Assembly (NCBI RefSeq): GCF_012571135.1 | Contig: NZ_CP046216.1 | Location: 250,312 to 314,311, forward strand | DNA: 64,000 nucleotides | Direction of reading: 5' to 3' | From: Enterobacteriaceae endosymbiont of Donacia tomentosa | GTDB taxonomy: Bacteria; Pseudomonadota; Gammaproteobacteria; Enterobacterales; Enterobacteriaceae | Part shown: piece by piece, positions 9,838 to 19,880 of the stretch | How the letters are laid out: every line of letters begins with the position of its first letter | How positions within the stretch are numbered: position 1 is the first letter of the stretch | Program-made: the position numbers and the translations under genes | Notes under the pieces: generated by a model | What the model saw: only the letters and a program-made list of their open reading frames with translations | What the model was told of the DNA's origin: nothing | Database searches by the model: none

Positions 9838-10590
9838 TTAATTTTTAAATTTAATACAATTACCTCCAAAACGACGTTCGCGATTAGAAAAAATAGTTAA
9901 TGCTTTTGTAAAATTTTTTTCATTAAAATCAGGCCATAATATTTTAGTAAAATATAATTCTGAATATACAATCTGCCAAGTTAAAAAATTACTTATGCGA
10001 TACTCTCCACCTGTTCTAATCACTAAATCTATAGGTAAATTATCACTTAAACATATATACTTACTTAAAGTATTTTCATTAATTTCTTTAGGATTTAGCA
10101 ATCCCTTATATACTTTTGCAGCAATTTTTTTAACTCCAGTAATAATATCCCAACGACCACCATAATTCACAGCTATATTTAATAATAATCCATTATTATT
10201 TTTTGTTTCATGTTCCGTTTTATTAATTTCGTTTTGTAAATTAATATTTAATTCTTTTTTATTACCAATAATTTTTAAACGTATATTTTTTTTTTTTAAA
10301 TTAACAGTTTCTTTTTTTAAAACTTCTTCAAATAACTTCATTAAAAATTTAATTTCACTACGTTCTCTATTCCAATTTTCACTGCTAAAAGCATATAATG
10401 TCAATATCTTTATGTTTTTTTTAATGGAAAAACTCACTATTTTTTTTACTGTTTTAACTCCTTCTTGATGTCCCAAAAATTTTAATTTTCCGTTTTTTTT
10501 AGCCCATCTTCTATTACCATCCATAATAATAGCAACATGTTTTGGATAGGAAATATTTTTAATCTTTACATTTTTGTTTTCTATTATCAT
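9838..10590 (-). CDS. uppS: Di-trans,poly-cis-undecaprenyl-diphosphate synthase UppS
   Basis: UppS condenses isopentenyl units onto farnesyl diphosphate to make the C55 carrier lipid for peptidoglycan. The 250-residue protein carries the signature IIMDGNRRWAKK with the catalytic Asp24, the RTGGEYRISNFLTWQ region and the C-terminal RERRFGG. The flanking genes dxr (upstream) and cdsA (downstream) of E. coli are missing, leaving spacers of 163 and 212 bp. With uppP, mrdA and mrdB in the same window it supports an active cell-wall pathway. Confidence 0.97.
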   Translation of the reverse strand: MIIENKNVKIKNISYPKHVAIIMDGNRRWAKKNGKLKFLGHQEGVKTVKKIVSFSIKKNIKILTLYAFSSENWNRERSEIKFLMKLFEEVLKKETVNLKKKNIRLKIIGNKKELNINLQNEINKTEHETKNNNGLLLNIAVNYGGRWDIITGVKKIAAKVYKGLLNPKEINENTLSKYICLSDNLPIDLVIRTGGEYRISNFLTWQIVYSELYFTKILWPDFNEKNFTKALTIFSNRERRFGGNCIKFKN

Positions 10591-10753
10591 TTCTGTTTTA
10601 GTACTTAAAATTATTTTAATAATTAAACGTCAAAAAAATATCATAAAAAACATACTACTTTAATAATTTAAAAAATAATTTAAATAAATATCAACATATA
10701 TTTTAAAATGATATACGTAAACATGTTTTATTTTTAAATAAAAACAATATATT

Positions 10754-11305
10754 TTAATTAAATAATTCTATCTTTTTTTTAAAAAAATTTGTAATCTTAT
10801 TTATGTAAAATGATGTTTTTTTTTGAATTTGTTTTTGTAATTCTTTTTCTTGATTTTCACTAATATTTTTATTCTTTAAAAGAATTTTTAGTTTATTCTT
10901 TTTTTTTTTACGTATATTACGTATAGCAATACGATTTAATTCTAATTCTCCTTTAAGATTTTTTGTTATTTTGATTTTTCTAGATTCAGTCATAGGAGGT
11001 ATCATTACAAAAATATCCTTATTAACTATTTTTGTAGTTAAATCCAAATTAGCAAAAATAATACTTTTTTCTATATTTTTTATAATAGAAATATCAAATG
11101 GAGTAATTTTCAGAGTAGAATAATTATCTACAACAATAGAAGATAATTGATTAATCGGAATTAATTTATTATATAATTTTACAGTTAAATTATTTAATAA
11201 ATGAGGAGAAATTCTATTATTTAATGTAATATTGACTTTTTTTATAAAAAGATCCAAAATTTTTTTCATACTAACTTCGTTATCTCTCAGAATATCATTA
11301 TACAT
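10754..11305 (-). CDS. frr: Ribosome recycling factor
   Basis: RRF splits the post-termination ribosome together with EF-G. The protein has 183 residues (E. coli 185) and aligns from the first residues (MYNDILRDNEVSMKK) to the end. Conserved parts include the domain II region around NYSTLKITPFD and the helical RIAIRNIRKKKKNKL. It lies 31 bp downstream of pyrH in the standard tsf-pyrH-frr order. The C-terminal half is very lysine-rich, as expected from A+T drift. Confidence 0.97.
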   Translation of the reverse strand: MYNDILRDNEVSMKKILDLFIKKVNITLNNRISPHLLNNLTVKLYNKLIPINQLSSIVVDNYSTLKITPFDISIIKNIEKSIIFANLDLTTKIVNKDIFVMIPPMTESRKIKITKNLKGELELNRIAIRNIRKKKKNKLKILLKNKNISENQEKELQKQIQKKTSFYINKITNFFKKKIELFN

Positions 11306-11336
11306 TTTTTTACCTATATTAATAAATTAAATTTAT

Positions 11337-12065
11337 TTAACTATTTTTTATTATTGTTCCTTCATTTTCTCCTGTTAATATTCTATAAAGAGATCCAGGT
11401 TTATTTATATTAAATATATGAATAGGAATATTATGATCACGTGCCAGTACAAAAGCAGTATTATCCATAATTTTTAATTTTTTACTTATAACTTGATCAT
11501 AATCTAATATGTCATAAAATTTAGCATTTAAATGATTTATAGGATCTTTTGAATATACTCCATTAACTTTTGTTGCTTTTAATATAGCATTTGCTCCTAA
11601 TTCAATTCCTCTTAAACATGCAGCAGTATCTGTAGTAAATAAAGGATTACCAATTCCTCCTGAAAATATAATTATATTTTTCTTAATTAAATTAATAGCT
11701 TTAAATATATTATATTCATTACAAATTCCTTTAATTGAAAAAGCAGACATTAAGTATGTTTTTACTAATAAAAAATTTAATGAATGATGTAATACTAAAC
11801 CATTTATTATAGTGGATAACATTCCAATTTGATCACCTAAAATACGTTTTAAATTTTCGTTTGAATTAAAATATCTTCCCCTAAATAAATTTCCTCCACC
11901 AATTACAATACCTATTTCAACTCCTAAAGAAAAAATAGTATTAATTTCTTGTATAATATAATTTAATAATTTGTTATCAATGCCTGATGCATTATTACCT
12001 TGTAAAAATTCACCACTTATTTTTAATATAATACGATTATAGATCATTTTTTTTTTGATATTCAT
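11337..12065 (-). CDS. pyrH: Uridylate kinase
   Basis: PyrH phosphorylates UMP to UDP, the entry step to all other pyrimidine nucleotides. The 242-residue amino-acid-kinase-fold protein shows LKISGEFLQG near the start, GIVIGGGNLFRG around residues 53-64, and the TDTAACLRGIELGANAILKATKV block. E. coli PyrH has 241 residues. It follows tsf by 59 bp. No sign of truncation. Confidence 0.98.
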   Translation of the reverse strand: MNIKKKMIYNRIILKISGEFLQGNNASGIDNKLLNYIIQEINTIFSLGVEIGIVIGGGNLFRGRYFNSNENLKRILGDQIGMLSTIINGLVLHHSLNFLLVKTYLMSAFSIKGICNEYNIFKAINLIKKNIIIFSGGIGNPLFTTDTAACLRGIELGANAILKATKVNGVYSKDPINHLNAKFYDILDYDQVISKKLKIMDNTAFVLARDHNIPIHIFNINKPGSLYRILTGENEGTIIKNS

Positions 12066-12124
12066 GAGAACACTTATTATATCTTTTTTATAAAATTTAA
12101 ATATATAAAAAAAAATTTTAATTC

Positions 12125-12925
12125 TTAATTATACTTTGACCCTAATTCAAAATTTATAAATTGGAAAATTTCCATATCATTTTCTTTTAAAAAATGTGAT
12201 ACTGTTTGATTATTATCAAATAAAAATTTTTGGTTATATAATGTTATATTGTTTATAAATTTCTGTACACGGCCCTTGGTTATTTTATTTATAATTATTT
12301 TTGATTTTTTGTTATTTTTAGCTATATCCTTTTGTAATTGATATTCTTCATGAAGAACATTATTTGGGATATTTTTTTCTTGGATATATCTTGGTTTTAA
12401 CATAGCTATATGCATAGCAATTTTTTTCATTAATAATTGATTATCTAAATTAGATTGTAATAATACACCAATACGTTTACTATGATGAATATATTGCCCA
12501 ATAAATTTTCCTTCAATAACACTAAAACGGTTAATAGAAATATTTTCTTTTAATATTCCAATTAATTTTATTTTTTCTTCTTCAAAAACATTTTTTATTT
12601 TTATAATATCTGTAATTTTATAATTAAAAATATATTCAATTATATTTTGTGCAAAATTTGTAATATGTATTGATTTTGCTACAAAATCTGTTTGACAATT
12701 TATTTCTAATAATATTCCAATATTTTTTTTTACAAAACTTATAATTATTCCCTCTTTTGTTAAGTTATTGGATTTTTTTATAGATTCTATTTGAGAATAT
12801 TTACGTATATAATTTATAGCTAAGTTAATATTTCCTTTTGTAGCAACTAGTGCTTTTTTACATTCTAAAATTCCAACACCTGTAATATTTCGTAATTCTT
12901 TAATTTTGTTAATATTAATTTTCAA
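12125..12925 (-). CDS. tsf: Elongation factor Ts
   Basis: EF-Ts exchanges GDP for GTP on EF-Tu. The N-terminal UBA-like domain is clear (KELRNITGVGILECKKAL), as is the core contact motif LEINCQTDFVAK. The protein has 266 residues against 283 in E. coli and stops right after the last core strand (FINFELG), so the C-terminal helical tail that touches EF-Tu is missing. It starts 2 bp after rpsB. The shortening looks like erosion, not a frameshift, because the frame ends cleanly. Confidence 0.97.
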   Translation of the reverse strand: MKININKIKELRNITGVGILECKKALVATKGNINLAINYIRKYSQIESIKKSNNLTKEGIIISFVKKNIGILLEINCQTDFVAKSIHITNFAQNIIEYIFNYKITDIIKIKNVFEEEKIKLIGILKENISINRFSVIEGKFIGQYIHHSKRIGVLLQSNLDNQLLMKKIAMHIAMLKPRYIQEKNIPNNVLHEEYQLQKDIAKNNKKSKIIINKITKGRVQKFINNITLYNQKFLFDNNQTVSHFLKENDMEIFQFINFELGSKYN

Positions 12926-12927
12926 TA

Positions 12928-13644
12928 TTAATCTCCTAACTGATTAGTTTTTATATTATTAGCAATAAATGAAGAATTATTTAGCACAATTTCAGATACA
13001 TAACATAAATATAATTTTATAGCTCTAATGGCGTCATCATTTCCTGGTATTACAAAATTAATACCATCTGGATTAGAATTAGTGTCTACTATAGCAAATA
13101 TAGGAATATTTAGTTTTTTTGCTTCTTTAATTGCAATTTTTTCATGTTCTGCATCAATTACAAATATTGCATCTGGTAATCCTCCCATATTTTTTATACC
13201 ACCTAGACTTTTTTCTAATTTTAATAATTCTCGTTTTCTTGTTAATGCTTCTTTTTTTGTTAATTGTTTAAAGGTGCCATCTTTACTTTGTAATTCTAAT
13301 TCTTTTAATCTTTTTATTGATTTTTTTACTGTTTTCCAATTGGTTAACATGCCGCCTAACCAACGATAATTTACAAAAAATTGTTTACAATTATTAGCTG
13401 TTTCTTTAATAGGAAGAGAAGCTGCTTTTTTAGTTCCAACAAATAAAATTTTCCCCTTTTTAGAACTAATTTTTTTTAATTCTATTAAAGCATTATTAAA
13501 CATAGATACAGTTTTATCAAGATTTATAATATGTATTTTATTTTTATGATTAAAAATAAATTTTTTCATTTTAGGATTCCAAAACCTAGTTTGATGTCCA
13601 AAATGGGCACCTACTTTAAACATTTCTTTTAAAGAAACAATCAT
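12928..13644 (-). CDS. rpsB: 30S ribosomal protein S2
   Basis: S2 (uS2) binds the back of the 30S subunit and is needed for S1 docking. The protein is 238 residues long (E. coli 241) and nearly collinear with it: [21 protein letters not shown] at the start, [13 protein letters not shown] in the middle, and the [19 protein letters not shown] block near residue 190. It heads the rpsB-tsf-pyrH-frr-uppS series and is divergent from map. The 180-bp gap between map and rpsB should contain both promoters. Confidence 0.98.
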   Translation of the reverse strand: MIVSLKEMFKVGAHFGHQTRFWNPKMKKFIFNHKNKIHIINLDKTVSMFNNALIELKKISSKKGKILFVGTKKAASLPIKETANNCKQFFVNYRWLGGMLTNWKTVKKSIKRLKELELQSKDGTFKQLTKKEALTRKRELLKLEKSLGGIKNMGGLPDAIFVIDAEHEKIAIKEAKKLNIPIFAIVDTNSNPDGINFVIPGNDDAIRAIKLYLCYVSEIVLNNSSFIANNIKTNQLGD

Positions 13645-13824
13645 TTCCTTATCCTTTTTTTTATTTATGAACGATTATTATATAATTATTTTATATATAA
13701 AAAAGTAATTATTAAAATTTTTTAACAATTTTTTATATAAATCTTATTTGAAAATTAATATTTAATCATTTATTTATAATGTAATATTAATTATTATACA
13801 ATTAATAATTATACTAGAATAGTA

Positions 13825-14613
13825 ATGAAAATATTAATTAAAAAATCTAAAGAAATAAAAAAAATTCATAAATCTTGTCAATTAGCAGCTGAAGTTTTAG
13901 AAATGATTGAATCTTTTATAAAACCAGGAATTAGTACTGAAGAAATAAACAATATATGTCATAATTATATAGTAAATATTCAAAAAGCAATACCAGCTGC
14001 ATTAGGTTATAAAGGTTTTCCAAAATCTGTATGTATTTCAAAAAACGATATTGTATGTCATGGTATATCAAATAAAAATGAATTATTAAATAATGGAGAT
14101 ATTGTTAATATAGATGTAACTATTTTATATGATGGTTATTATGGTGATACATCCAAAATGTTCTTAGTAGGTGATGTTTCTGTAAAATCTCAATTATTAT
14201 GTTTAACTGCACAAAAAAGTTTATATAAAGCTATTAATATTTTAAAACCAGGAGTTAGATTATATAAAATAGGTCAAACTATACAAAAATATGTAGAATC
14301 AAAAAAATTTTCTGTTGTAAGAAATTATTGTGGTCACGGTATTGGTAAAAATTTTCATGAAGATCCTCAAATTTTACATTATCTTGCATATGATTATGAA
14401 ATTATTTTAAAACCAGGGATGATTTTTACAATAGAACCTATGATAAATATTGGAAATCATGATGTTTATTTAACGAATGATAAATGGACTGTAAAAACAA
14501 CAGATAAAACTAATTCTGCTCAGTATGAGCATACTGTATTAATTAATGAATCAAGCAGTCAAATTTTGACGATAAGGGAAGAAGAAAAAAATTTTAAAAT
14601 AAAAAATTTATAA
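13825..14613 (+). CDS. map: Methionine aminopeptidase type I
   Basis: Map removes the initiator methionine after deformylation. The 262-residue protein keeps the five metal ligands of the pita-bread fold, in IVNIDVT, YYGDTSKMF, the CGHGIG histidine, FTIEPM and SAQYEHT. Length and start match E. coli (264 residues). It is divergent from rpsB, as in E. coli and Buchnera, and ends at a strong hairpin shared with the converging rpoD. Def and Fmt, its pathway partners, are at about 30.6-32.1 kb. Confidence 0.98.
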   Translation: MKILIKKSKEIKKIHKSCQLAAEVLEMIESFIKPGISTEEINNICHNYIVNIQKAIPAALGYKGFPKSVCISKNDIVCHGISNKNELLNNGDIVNIDVTILYDGYYGDTSKMFLVGDVSVKSQLLCLTAQKSLYKAINILKPGVRLYKIGQTIQKYVESKKFSVVRNYCGHGIGKNFHEDPQILHYLAYDYEIILKPGMIFTIEPMINIGNHDVYLTNDKWTVKTTDKTNSAQYEHTVLINESSSQILTIREEEKNFKIKNL

Positions 14614-14616
14614 AAT

Positions 14617-14662
14617 TTGATATAATCAAGTAGTTAAAAAATTAACTACTTGATTATATCAA
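14617..14662. terminator. Bidirectional terminator between map and rpoD
   Basis: A perfect 21-bp inverted repeat (14617-14637 with 14642-14662) with a 4-base A loop fills the gap between the ends of map (+) and rpoD (-). It starts 3 bp after the map stop. Short T runs flank it on both strands, so it can end transcription from either side. It is the longest perfect hairpin I found in the window. Confidence 0.8.
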
Positions 14663-14668
14663 TAAATT

Positions 14669-16471
14669 TTAATTATCTAAAAAACTTTTCAAAATCTCTG
14701 ATCGACTAGGGTGTCGTAGTTTTCTTAAAGCTTTTGCTTCTATCTGCCTAATTCGTTCACGAGTCACATCAAATTGTTTACCGACTTCTTCTAAAGTATG
14801 ATCAGAATTCATATCTATACCAAATCTCATTCTTAATACTTTAGCTTCTCTAGGAGTTAAGCTGGATAAAATATTATATGTTGCTAAACGTAAACTTTCC
14901 GATGTAGCAGAATCTAATGGTAATTCTAAAGTATTATCTTCAATAAAATCTCCTAAATGTGATTCTTCATCATCACCAATAGGCGTTTCCATAGAAATAG
15001 GTTCTTTTGCTATTTTTAGCACTTTCCTAATTTTGTCTTCTGGTATCATCATTCGTTCTGAAAGTTCTTCCGGTGTAGGCTCACGTCCTAATTCTTGTAA
15101 TATTTTTCTTGAAATTCTATTAAGTTTATTAATAGTTTCAATCATGTGTACAGGAATTCTAATAGTTCTTGCTTGATCTGCAATTGAACGTGTAATAGCC
15201 TGTCTAATCCACCATGTCGCATATGTAGAAAATTTGTAACCTCTTCTATATTCAAATTTATCAACTGCTTTCATTAAGCCTATATTTCCTTCTTGAATTA
15301 AATCAAGAAATTGTAAACCTCTATTTGTATACTTTTTTGCAATAGAAATAACTAATCTTAAATTAGCTTCAATCATTTCTTTTTTAGCTCTTTTAGCTTT
15401 TGCTTCTCCAACAGATATTTTTTTATTAATGTCTTTAATTTGTTTAATCGTTATATTAGTTTCTTTCTCAATATTAATTAATTTATTAAAATTATTTTTT
15501 AATTTATCAAAAAATGTATTTTGACTATTATATAGTGATCTATCATTAGATATATTATTTTTTAACTTTTTTAAAAAAACATGAATATTAGTTTCATTAT
15601 CTTTAAATATAAAAATAAATTTTTTTTTAGAAATATTATAATTTTGAATACAGATATTCATAATATTTCGTTCATAAATACGGATACGTGACATAATAGA
15701 ACGAATTTTTTCAACTAAATAATTAAATTCTTTTGTAGATAATTTAAATTGTTTAAAAATTTCTGAAAGAATTTTAATTTCATGTATTGATTTATAATGA
15801 TTTCTTCCATTTTTTTTTATAAAAATAGATGTTATTCTATATTGATTATGTAATTCTTCAAATTTTATTTTTGCTAAGTTAGGATCTATTAAATTTTCAT
15901 TATTTTCTGTTTGATCATTAATTAATTCCTGATTTATATCTGTAGGTACAATTTCTTCTTCAATATTTAAGTTAATAAATCCATTAATTAAATCTAGTAA
16001 ACGCATATTTCCAGATTTAACCTTATCATATTGTTTTAAAAAGTAATCGATTGATCCAGGATATTCGGCAATTGAACATTGTATTTGATTTATACCGTTT
16101 TCTATACGCTTAGCAATATTAATTTCTCCTTCTCTTGTTAATAATTCTACCGTTCCCATTTCACGCATATATATCCTTACTGGATCTGTAGTCCTCCCCA
16201 TTTCTGATTCAACAGTAGATAGTACTTGTACTGCATCTTCTGGTTCTGCTTCATTATTTGTATTATTATTTAATATTAGATCTCCGTCACCTGGGGCTTT
16301 CTCCATTACTTGAATACCCATATCATTTATCATTTTGATAATATTTTTAATTTGGTTAGAACTAATAATATTATCAGGTAAATGATCATTAACTTCTGAA
16401 TAGGTTAAATAACCTTGTTCTTTCCCACGTGTTACGAGAAGTTCAAACTGTGATTTTGAGTTATGATCCAT
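14669..16471 (-). CDS. rpoD: RNA polymerase sigma-70 factor RpoD
   Basis: RpoD is the primary sigma factor. An upstream in-frame ATG at 16495 exists, but the ATG at 16471 aligns with the E. coli start (MDHNSKSQ against MEQNPQSQ) and has GGAA six bases before it; that gives 600 residues (E. coli 613). Region 1.1, region 1.2 ([16 protein letters not shown]), the non-conserved insert, regions 2.1-2.4 ([13 protein letters not shown]), 3 and 4.2 ([19 protein letters not shown]) are all present. The acidic insert of E. coli is shortened and neutralised. It is last in the rpsU-dnaG-rpoD operon, 103 bp after dnaG, and ends at the hairpin shared with map. Confidence 0.97.
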   Translation of the reverse strand: MDHNSKSQFELLVTRGKEQGYLTYSEVNDHLPDNIISSNQIKNIIKMINDMGIQVMEKAPGDGDLILNNNTNNEAEPEDAVQVLSTVESEMGRTTDPVRIYMREMGTVELLTREGEINIAKRIENGINQIQCSIAEYPGSIDYFLKQYDKVKSGNMRLLDLINGFINLNIEEEIVPTDINQELINDQTENNENLIDPNLAKIKFEELHNQYRITSIFIKKNGRNHYKSIHEIKILSEIFKQFKLSTKEFNYLVEKIRSIMSRIRIYERNIMNICIQNYNISKKKFIFIFKDNETNIHVFLKKLKNNISNDRSLYNSQNTFFDKLKNNFNKLINIEKETNITIKQIKDINKKISVGEAKAKRAKKEMIEANLRLVISIAKKYTNRGLQFLDLIQEGNIGLMKAVDKFEYRRGYKFSTYATWWIRQAITRSIADQARTIRIPVHMIETINKLNRISRKILQELGREPTPEELSERMMIPEDKIRKVLKIAKEPISMETPIGDDEESHLGDFIEDNTLELPLDSATSESLRLATYNILSSLTPREAKVLRMRFGIDMNSDHTLEEVGKQFDVTRERIRQIEAKALRKLRHPSRSEILKSFLDN

Positions 16472-16574
16472 AAATAGTTCCATGGTTTTATTCATTAATA
16501 TTAAAAAAATGTAAATAAATTAAAATTTCTGATTATATTTTTTCTTAGTAAGAAATAATAAACATTATTCAAAA

Positions 16575-18344
16575 TTAATTTTTTAAATCATTTTTTTTGT
16601 TAATCAATTCTTTATTTAAAGACCACAATTCTTTTTTTTTTTCAATATTTAATCCTTTTTTTCTATCTAAAGATATTAAATATTCTTGTCTATTTTCTAA
16701 AATATTTATTTCCAATTTTTTTATACATTTAATAAAAAATTTCTCTATTTCATTATCAGGAATGATATGATTCCACGTAGCTAACATTTCAAGCGGTTCT
16801 TTTAATTTTGTATTTCTATATTTTTCTAAAATTTTAGCTGTTGTTATATTCTTAATATGACAAATTTTTATAAATTTCATAAAAAATAAAAAACCATTAA
16901 TGTTAGAAGTTTTAAAAAATTTAAATTTCGGAAGAATTTTTATTAATTTAGGATTTTGTATTAATAAACTTAATATTATACGAATTGTTGTTTTTTTTAA
17001 ACTTTTGTTTATATAATTTACTGAATTGTTATTTATTGGATGCTGTAATAAAGTATATATATCTAAAAAATTGATAATTCCTATTTTTTCACCTAATTGT
17101 TTAATTAAAGTTATTTGGAAAATATAATCAGGAATTAATTTAATTAAAGATAATGCTCTATGGCTAAATTTTGTTTTTTCCTCAGAAGAAAAAAATTTAT
17201 TTTTAGACATTAATTTTTTAAAAAAAAAATTTGAAAATGATAAAGCATTATTAATATATTTTTCAAAAATTAATTTACCTTTTTTTTTAATTAAACTATC
17301 AGGATCTTCTCCTTTAGGCAAAAACATAAATTCTACTTGTTTCCCATTAACAAGATATGATAAACTTTTTTTTAAAGCTTTCCAATGCGCCTCTATTCCT
17401 GCATCATCTCCATCATAACAATAAATAATTTTATTTGTTAAATTGAATAATTTATTAATATGAATACTACTAATAGTAGTACCTAATATTGCTACTGCGT
17501 ATTTTATATTAAATTGAAATAAACTAATAACATCTGTATAACCTTCTACTACTAATATTTTCTCTACAATTAAATTTTTTTTTTCTTTTTTTATTTCATA
17601 AAGTCCATACAATTCATTTTTTTTATGAAAAATACTATTTTCTGCAGAATTTAAATACTTAGGAATTTTATTTTTTTTTAATGTTCTACCACCAAAACCT
17701 ATTATAAAACCTTTTGTATTTCTAATTGGAAAAATGACACGTTCATAAAATATATCATAATAATTATTATGACTTTTATTATATTTTATAAGGCCTAAAT
17801 GTTTATGTAGTATTGTTATATTTTTTGTTTTATTTAGTATTTTATCAATCCAATTTTTTGGAGAAAAACCTAAAGAAAAATATTTAATTGTTTCTTTATT
17901 AAAACCTCTCTTTAATAAATATTTATATGTTTCTTGACCAGATGTAGAATATAAAGAATTTTGGTAAAAATTACAAATATTTAACATATATTGATATAAA
18001 ATTTTATTTTTAGATATTAATTTTGTTATATATAAATTTTTTTTCTCATAAACAAGAGGTATTCCAAATAAATCAGCTAGCGTTTCAATACTTTCTATAA
18101 AAGATAGATTTTCATAATTCATCATAAAATCTATGATATTTCCATGAACACCACAACCAAAACAATGATATAATTGTTTAGTTTTATTTACAACAAAAGA
18201 TGGATTTCTTTCTAAATGAAAAGGACATATAGCAAAAAAATTTTCACCTATCTTTCTTAATTTAATTTTATTTTGAATTAAATAAATAATATCACTTCTA
18301 TCTAATACATGATTAATAAACGCACGAGTAAAATATTTTGCCAT
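16575..18344 (-). CDS. dnaG: DNA primase
   Basis: DnaG makes RNA primers at the replication fork. The 589-residue protein (E. coli 581) has the N-terminal CHC2 zinc finger with Cys40, His43, Cys61 and Cys64, the RNA-polymerase domain with FGGRTL, and the Toprim core with VVEGYTDVISL and YCYDGDDAG. The C-terminal helicase-binding domain is present but strongly diverged. It sits between rpsU and rpoD. A lysine-rich A+T bias is heavy in the second half, but there is no break in the frame. Confidence 0.97.
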   Translation of the reverse strand: MAKYFTRAFINHVLDRSDIIYLIQNKIKLRKIGENFFAICPFHLERNPSFVVNKTKQLYHCFGCGVHGNIIDFMMNYENLSFIESIETLADLFGIPLVYEKKNLYITKLISKNKILYQYMLNICNFYQNSLYSTSGQETYKYLLKRGFNKETIKYFSLGFSPKNWIDKILNKTKNITILHKHLGLIKYNKSHNNYYDIFYERVIFPIRNTKGFIIGFGGRTLKKNKIPKYLNSAENSIFHKKNELYGLYEIKKEKKNLIVEKILVVEGYTDVISLFQFNIKYAVAILGTTISSIHINKLFNLTNKIIYCYDGDDAGIEAHWKALKKSLSYLVNGKQVEFMFLPKGEDPDSLIKKKGKLIFEKYINNALSFSNFFFKKLMSKNKFFSSEEKTKFSHRALSLIKLIPDYIFQITLIKQLGEKIGIINFLDIYTLLQHPINNNSVNYINKSLKKTTIRIILSLLIQNPKLIKILPKFKFFKTSNINGFLFFMKFIKICHIKNITTAKILEKYRNTKLKEPLEMLATWNHIIPDNEIEKFFIKCIKKLEINILENRQEYLISLDRKKGLNIEKKKELWSLNKELINKKNDLKN

Positions 18345-18408
18345 TTAATATAAAATATCTTTTAATTATAAATTAAAAATTTAAATCTCTATAAAAACAA
18401 AATTAATT

Positions 18409-18624
18409 TTAGTAAAATCTCATTTTCTTTGCATTTTCTCTGGATATTTTTTTCATATGTCTTTTTATTGCTGATGCTTTAGCTCGTTTCCTTCCTGTTG
18501 TTGGTTTTTCATAAAATTCTCTACGTCTTACTTCTGCTAAAATTCCCGCTTTTTCACATGAACGTTTAAAACGACGTAAAGCTAAATCGAATGGTTCATT
18601 TTCACGTACTTTAATAATAGGCAT
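18409..18624 (-). CDS. rpsU: 30S ribosomal protein S21
   Basis: S21 (bS21) takes part in initiation on the 30S platform. The ATG at 18624 gives [12 protein letters not shown] and 71 residues, identical in length to E. coli S21. A further in-frame ATG at 18633 is less likely, because the AAGGA ribosome site lies only one base before it but about ten bases before 18624. The sequence is highly conserved ([20 protein letters not shown]). It heads the macromolecular-synthesis operon and is divergent from tsaD. Confidence 0.96.
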   Translation of the reverse strand: MPIIKVRENEPFDLALRRFKRSCEKAGILAEVRRREFYEKPTTGRKRAKASAIKRHMKKISRENAKKMRFY

Positions 18625-18746
18625 TTGCAACATATCCTTCCATTTTAAATTTTATTTATTATATATGTTATTGTAATGCATAATAGTAATTATATAAAAT
18701 AATTTTTTAAAATTTGTATATAAAAATAATATTACGGAAATTAATT

Positions 18747-19754
18747 ATGCTTATAATGGGTATAGAAACATCATGTGATGATACAGCAATCGCTATTTAT
18801 GATAAAAATATAGGAATATTATGTAATAATATTTATACACAAAAAATTCACGCAAAATATGGAGGGATAGTTCCAGAATTAGCAGCAAGAAAACATTTAG
18901 AAAAAATTATCCCATTAATAAAAAAATCATTACTAAAAATAAAGAAAAATTTAAATGATCTTGATTGCATTGCATATACTGAAGGCCCTGGTCAAATAAA
19001 TTCTTTAATTATAGGAGCTACCGTTGCTCATTCTCTTGCTTTTGCTTTAAATATCCCTATTATACCAGTTAATCATATGGAAGGACATCTTTTTTCAATT
19101 ATGTTACAAAAGAATATTCCTAACTTTCCCTTTATTGGATTACTAATCTCAGGAGGACATACTCAATTAGTATATACGTATAAATTTAGAAAATATAAAA
19201 TATTAGGTTACAATATTGATGATGCTGTTGGTGAAGCTTTTGATAAAACTTCAAAATTATTAGGTTTAGAATATCCTGGAGGTAAAAATTTGTCTAAATT
19301 AGCTAAATATGGCACTCCCAAACGTTTTGTTTTTCCACGTCCCATGATTTCTAAAAAAAATAATTTTAATTTTAGCTTTTCTGGATTAAAAACATTTGTT
19401 AAAAATTTTATTATAAAAAAAAATTTAACTGATTTACAAACAAAAGCTGATATTGCATGTGCTTTCGAAGATGCTGTTATTGAAACTCTCTATTTAAAAA
19501 GTTTACGCGTTCTTAAAAAATATAATATTCAACAATTAGTAATTTCAGGAGGAGTGAGTTCAAATAAAAAATTAAGAATATTTTTTTATAAAAATTTTAA
19601 AAAAAAAAACATCAAATTATTTTTTAGTAAAACTAAATTATGTACTGATAATGCTGCAATGATTGCTTATGTTGGATCAAAAAAAATTTCTTACAAAGAA
19701 AAAAAAAAATATAGATTATCTCAAATTAAAATAAACTCTAAATTATCATTGTAA
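18747..19754 (+). CDS. tsaD: tRNA N6-adenosine threonylcarbamoyltransferase TsaD
   Basis: TsaD transfers the threonylcarbamoyl group to A37 of ANN-decoding tRNAs (t6A). The ATG at 18747 gives MLIMGIETSCDDT, aligned with the E. coli start, 335 residues (E. coli 337), and a CGGAA site about eight bases upstream; the open frame extends to a TTG at 18714, which I do not use. The metal-binding HMEGHL motif, SGGHTQL, DDAVGEAFDK and SFSGLKTF are intact. It is divergent from rpsU, the E. coli arrangement. TsaC, which makes the substrate threonylcarbamoyl-AMP, is at about 30 kb. Confidence 0.96.
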   Translation: MLIMGIETSCDDTAIAIYDKNIGILCNNIYTQKIHAKYGGIVPELAARKHLEKIIPLIKKSLLKIKKNLNDLDCIAYTEGPGQINSLIIGATVAHSLAFALNIPIIPVNHMEGHLFSIMLQKNIPNFPFIGLLISGGHTQLVYTYKFRKYKILGYNIDDAVGEAFDKTSKLLGLEYPGGKNLSKLAKYGTPKRFVFPRPMISKKNNFNFSFSGLKTFVKNFIIKKNLTDLQTKADIACAFEDAVIETLYLKSLRVLKKYNIQQLVISGGVSSNKKLRIFFYKNFKKKNIKLFFSKTKLCTDNAAMIAYVGSKKISYKEKKKYRLSQIKINSKLSL

Positions 19755-19880
19755 AATTATATTTAATTTATTTAATAATTTTTTAAATATAGAAAAGGAA
19801 TAAAATACTTTTACAATTAAAAAATATAGTATTAATCTAACAAAATTATTCAAATGTTTTTATTAAATCAAAAAATAATT

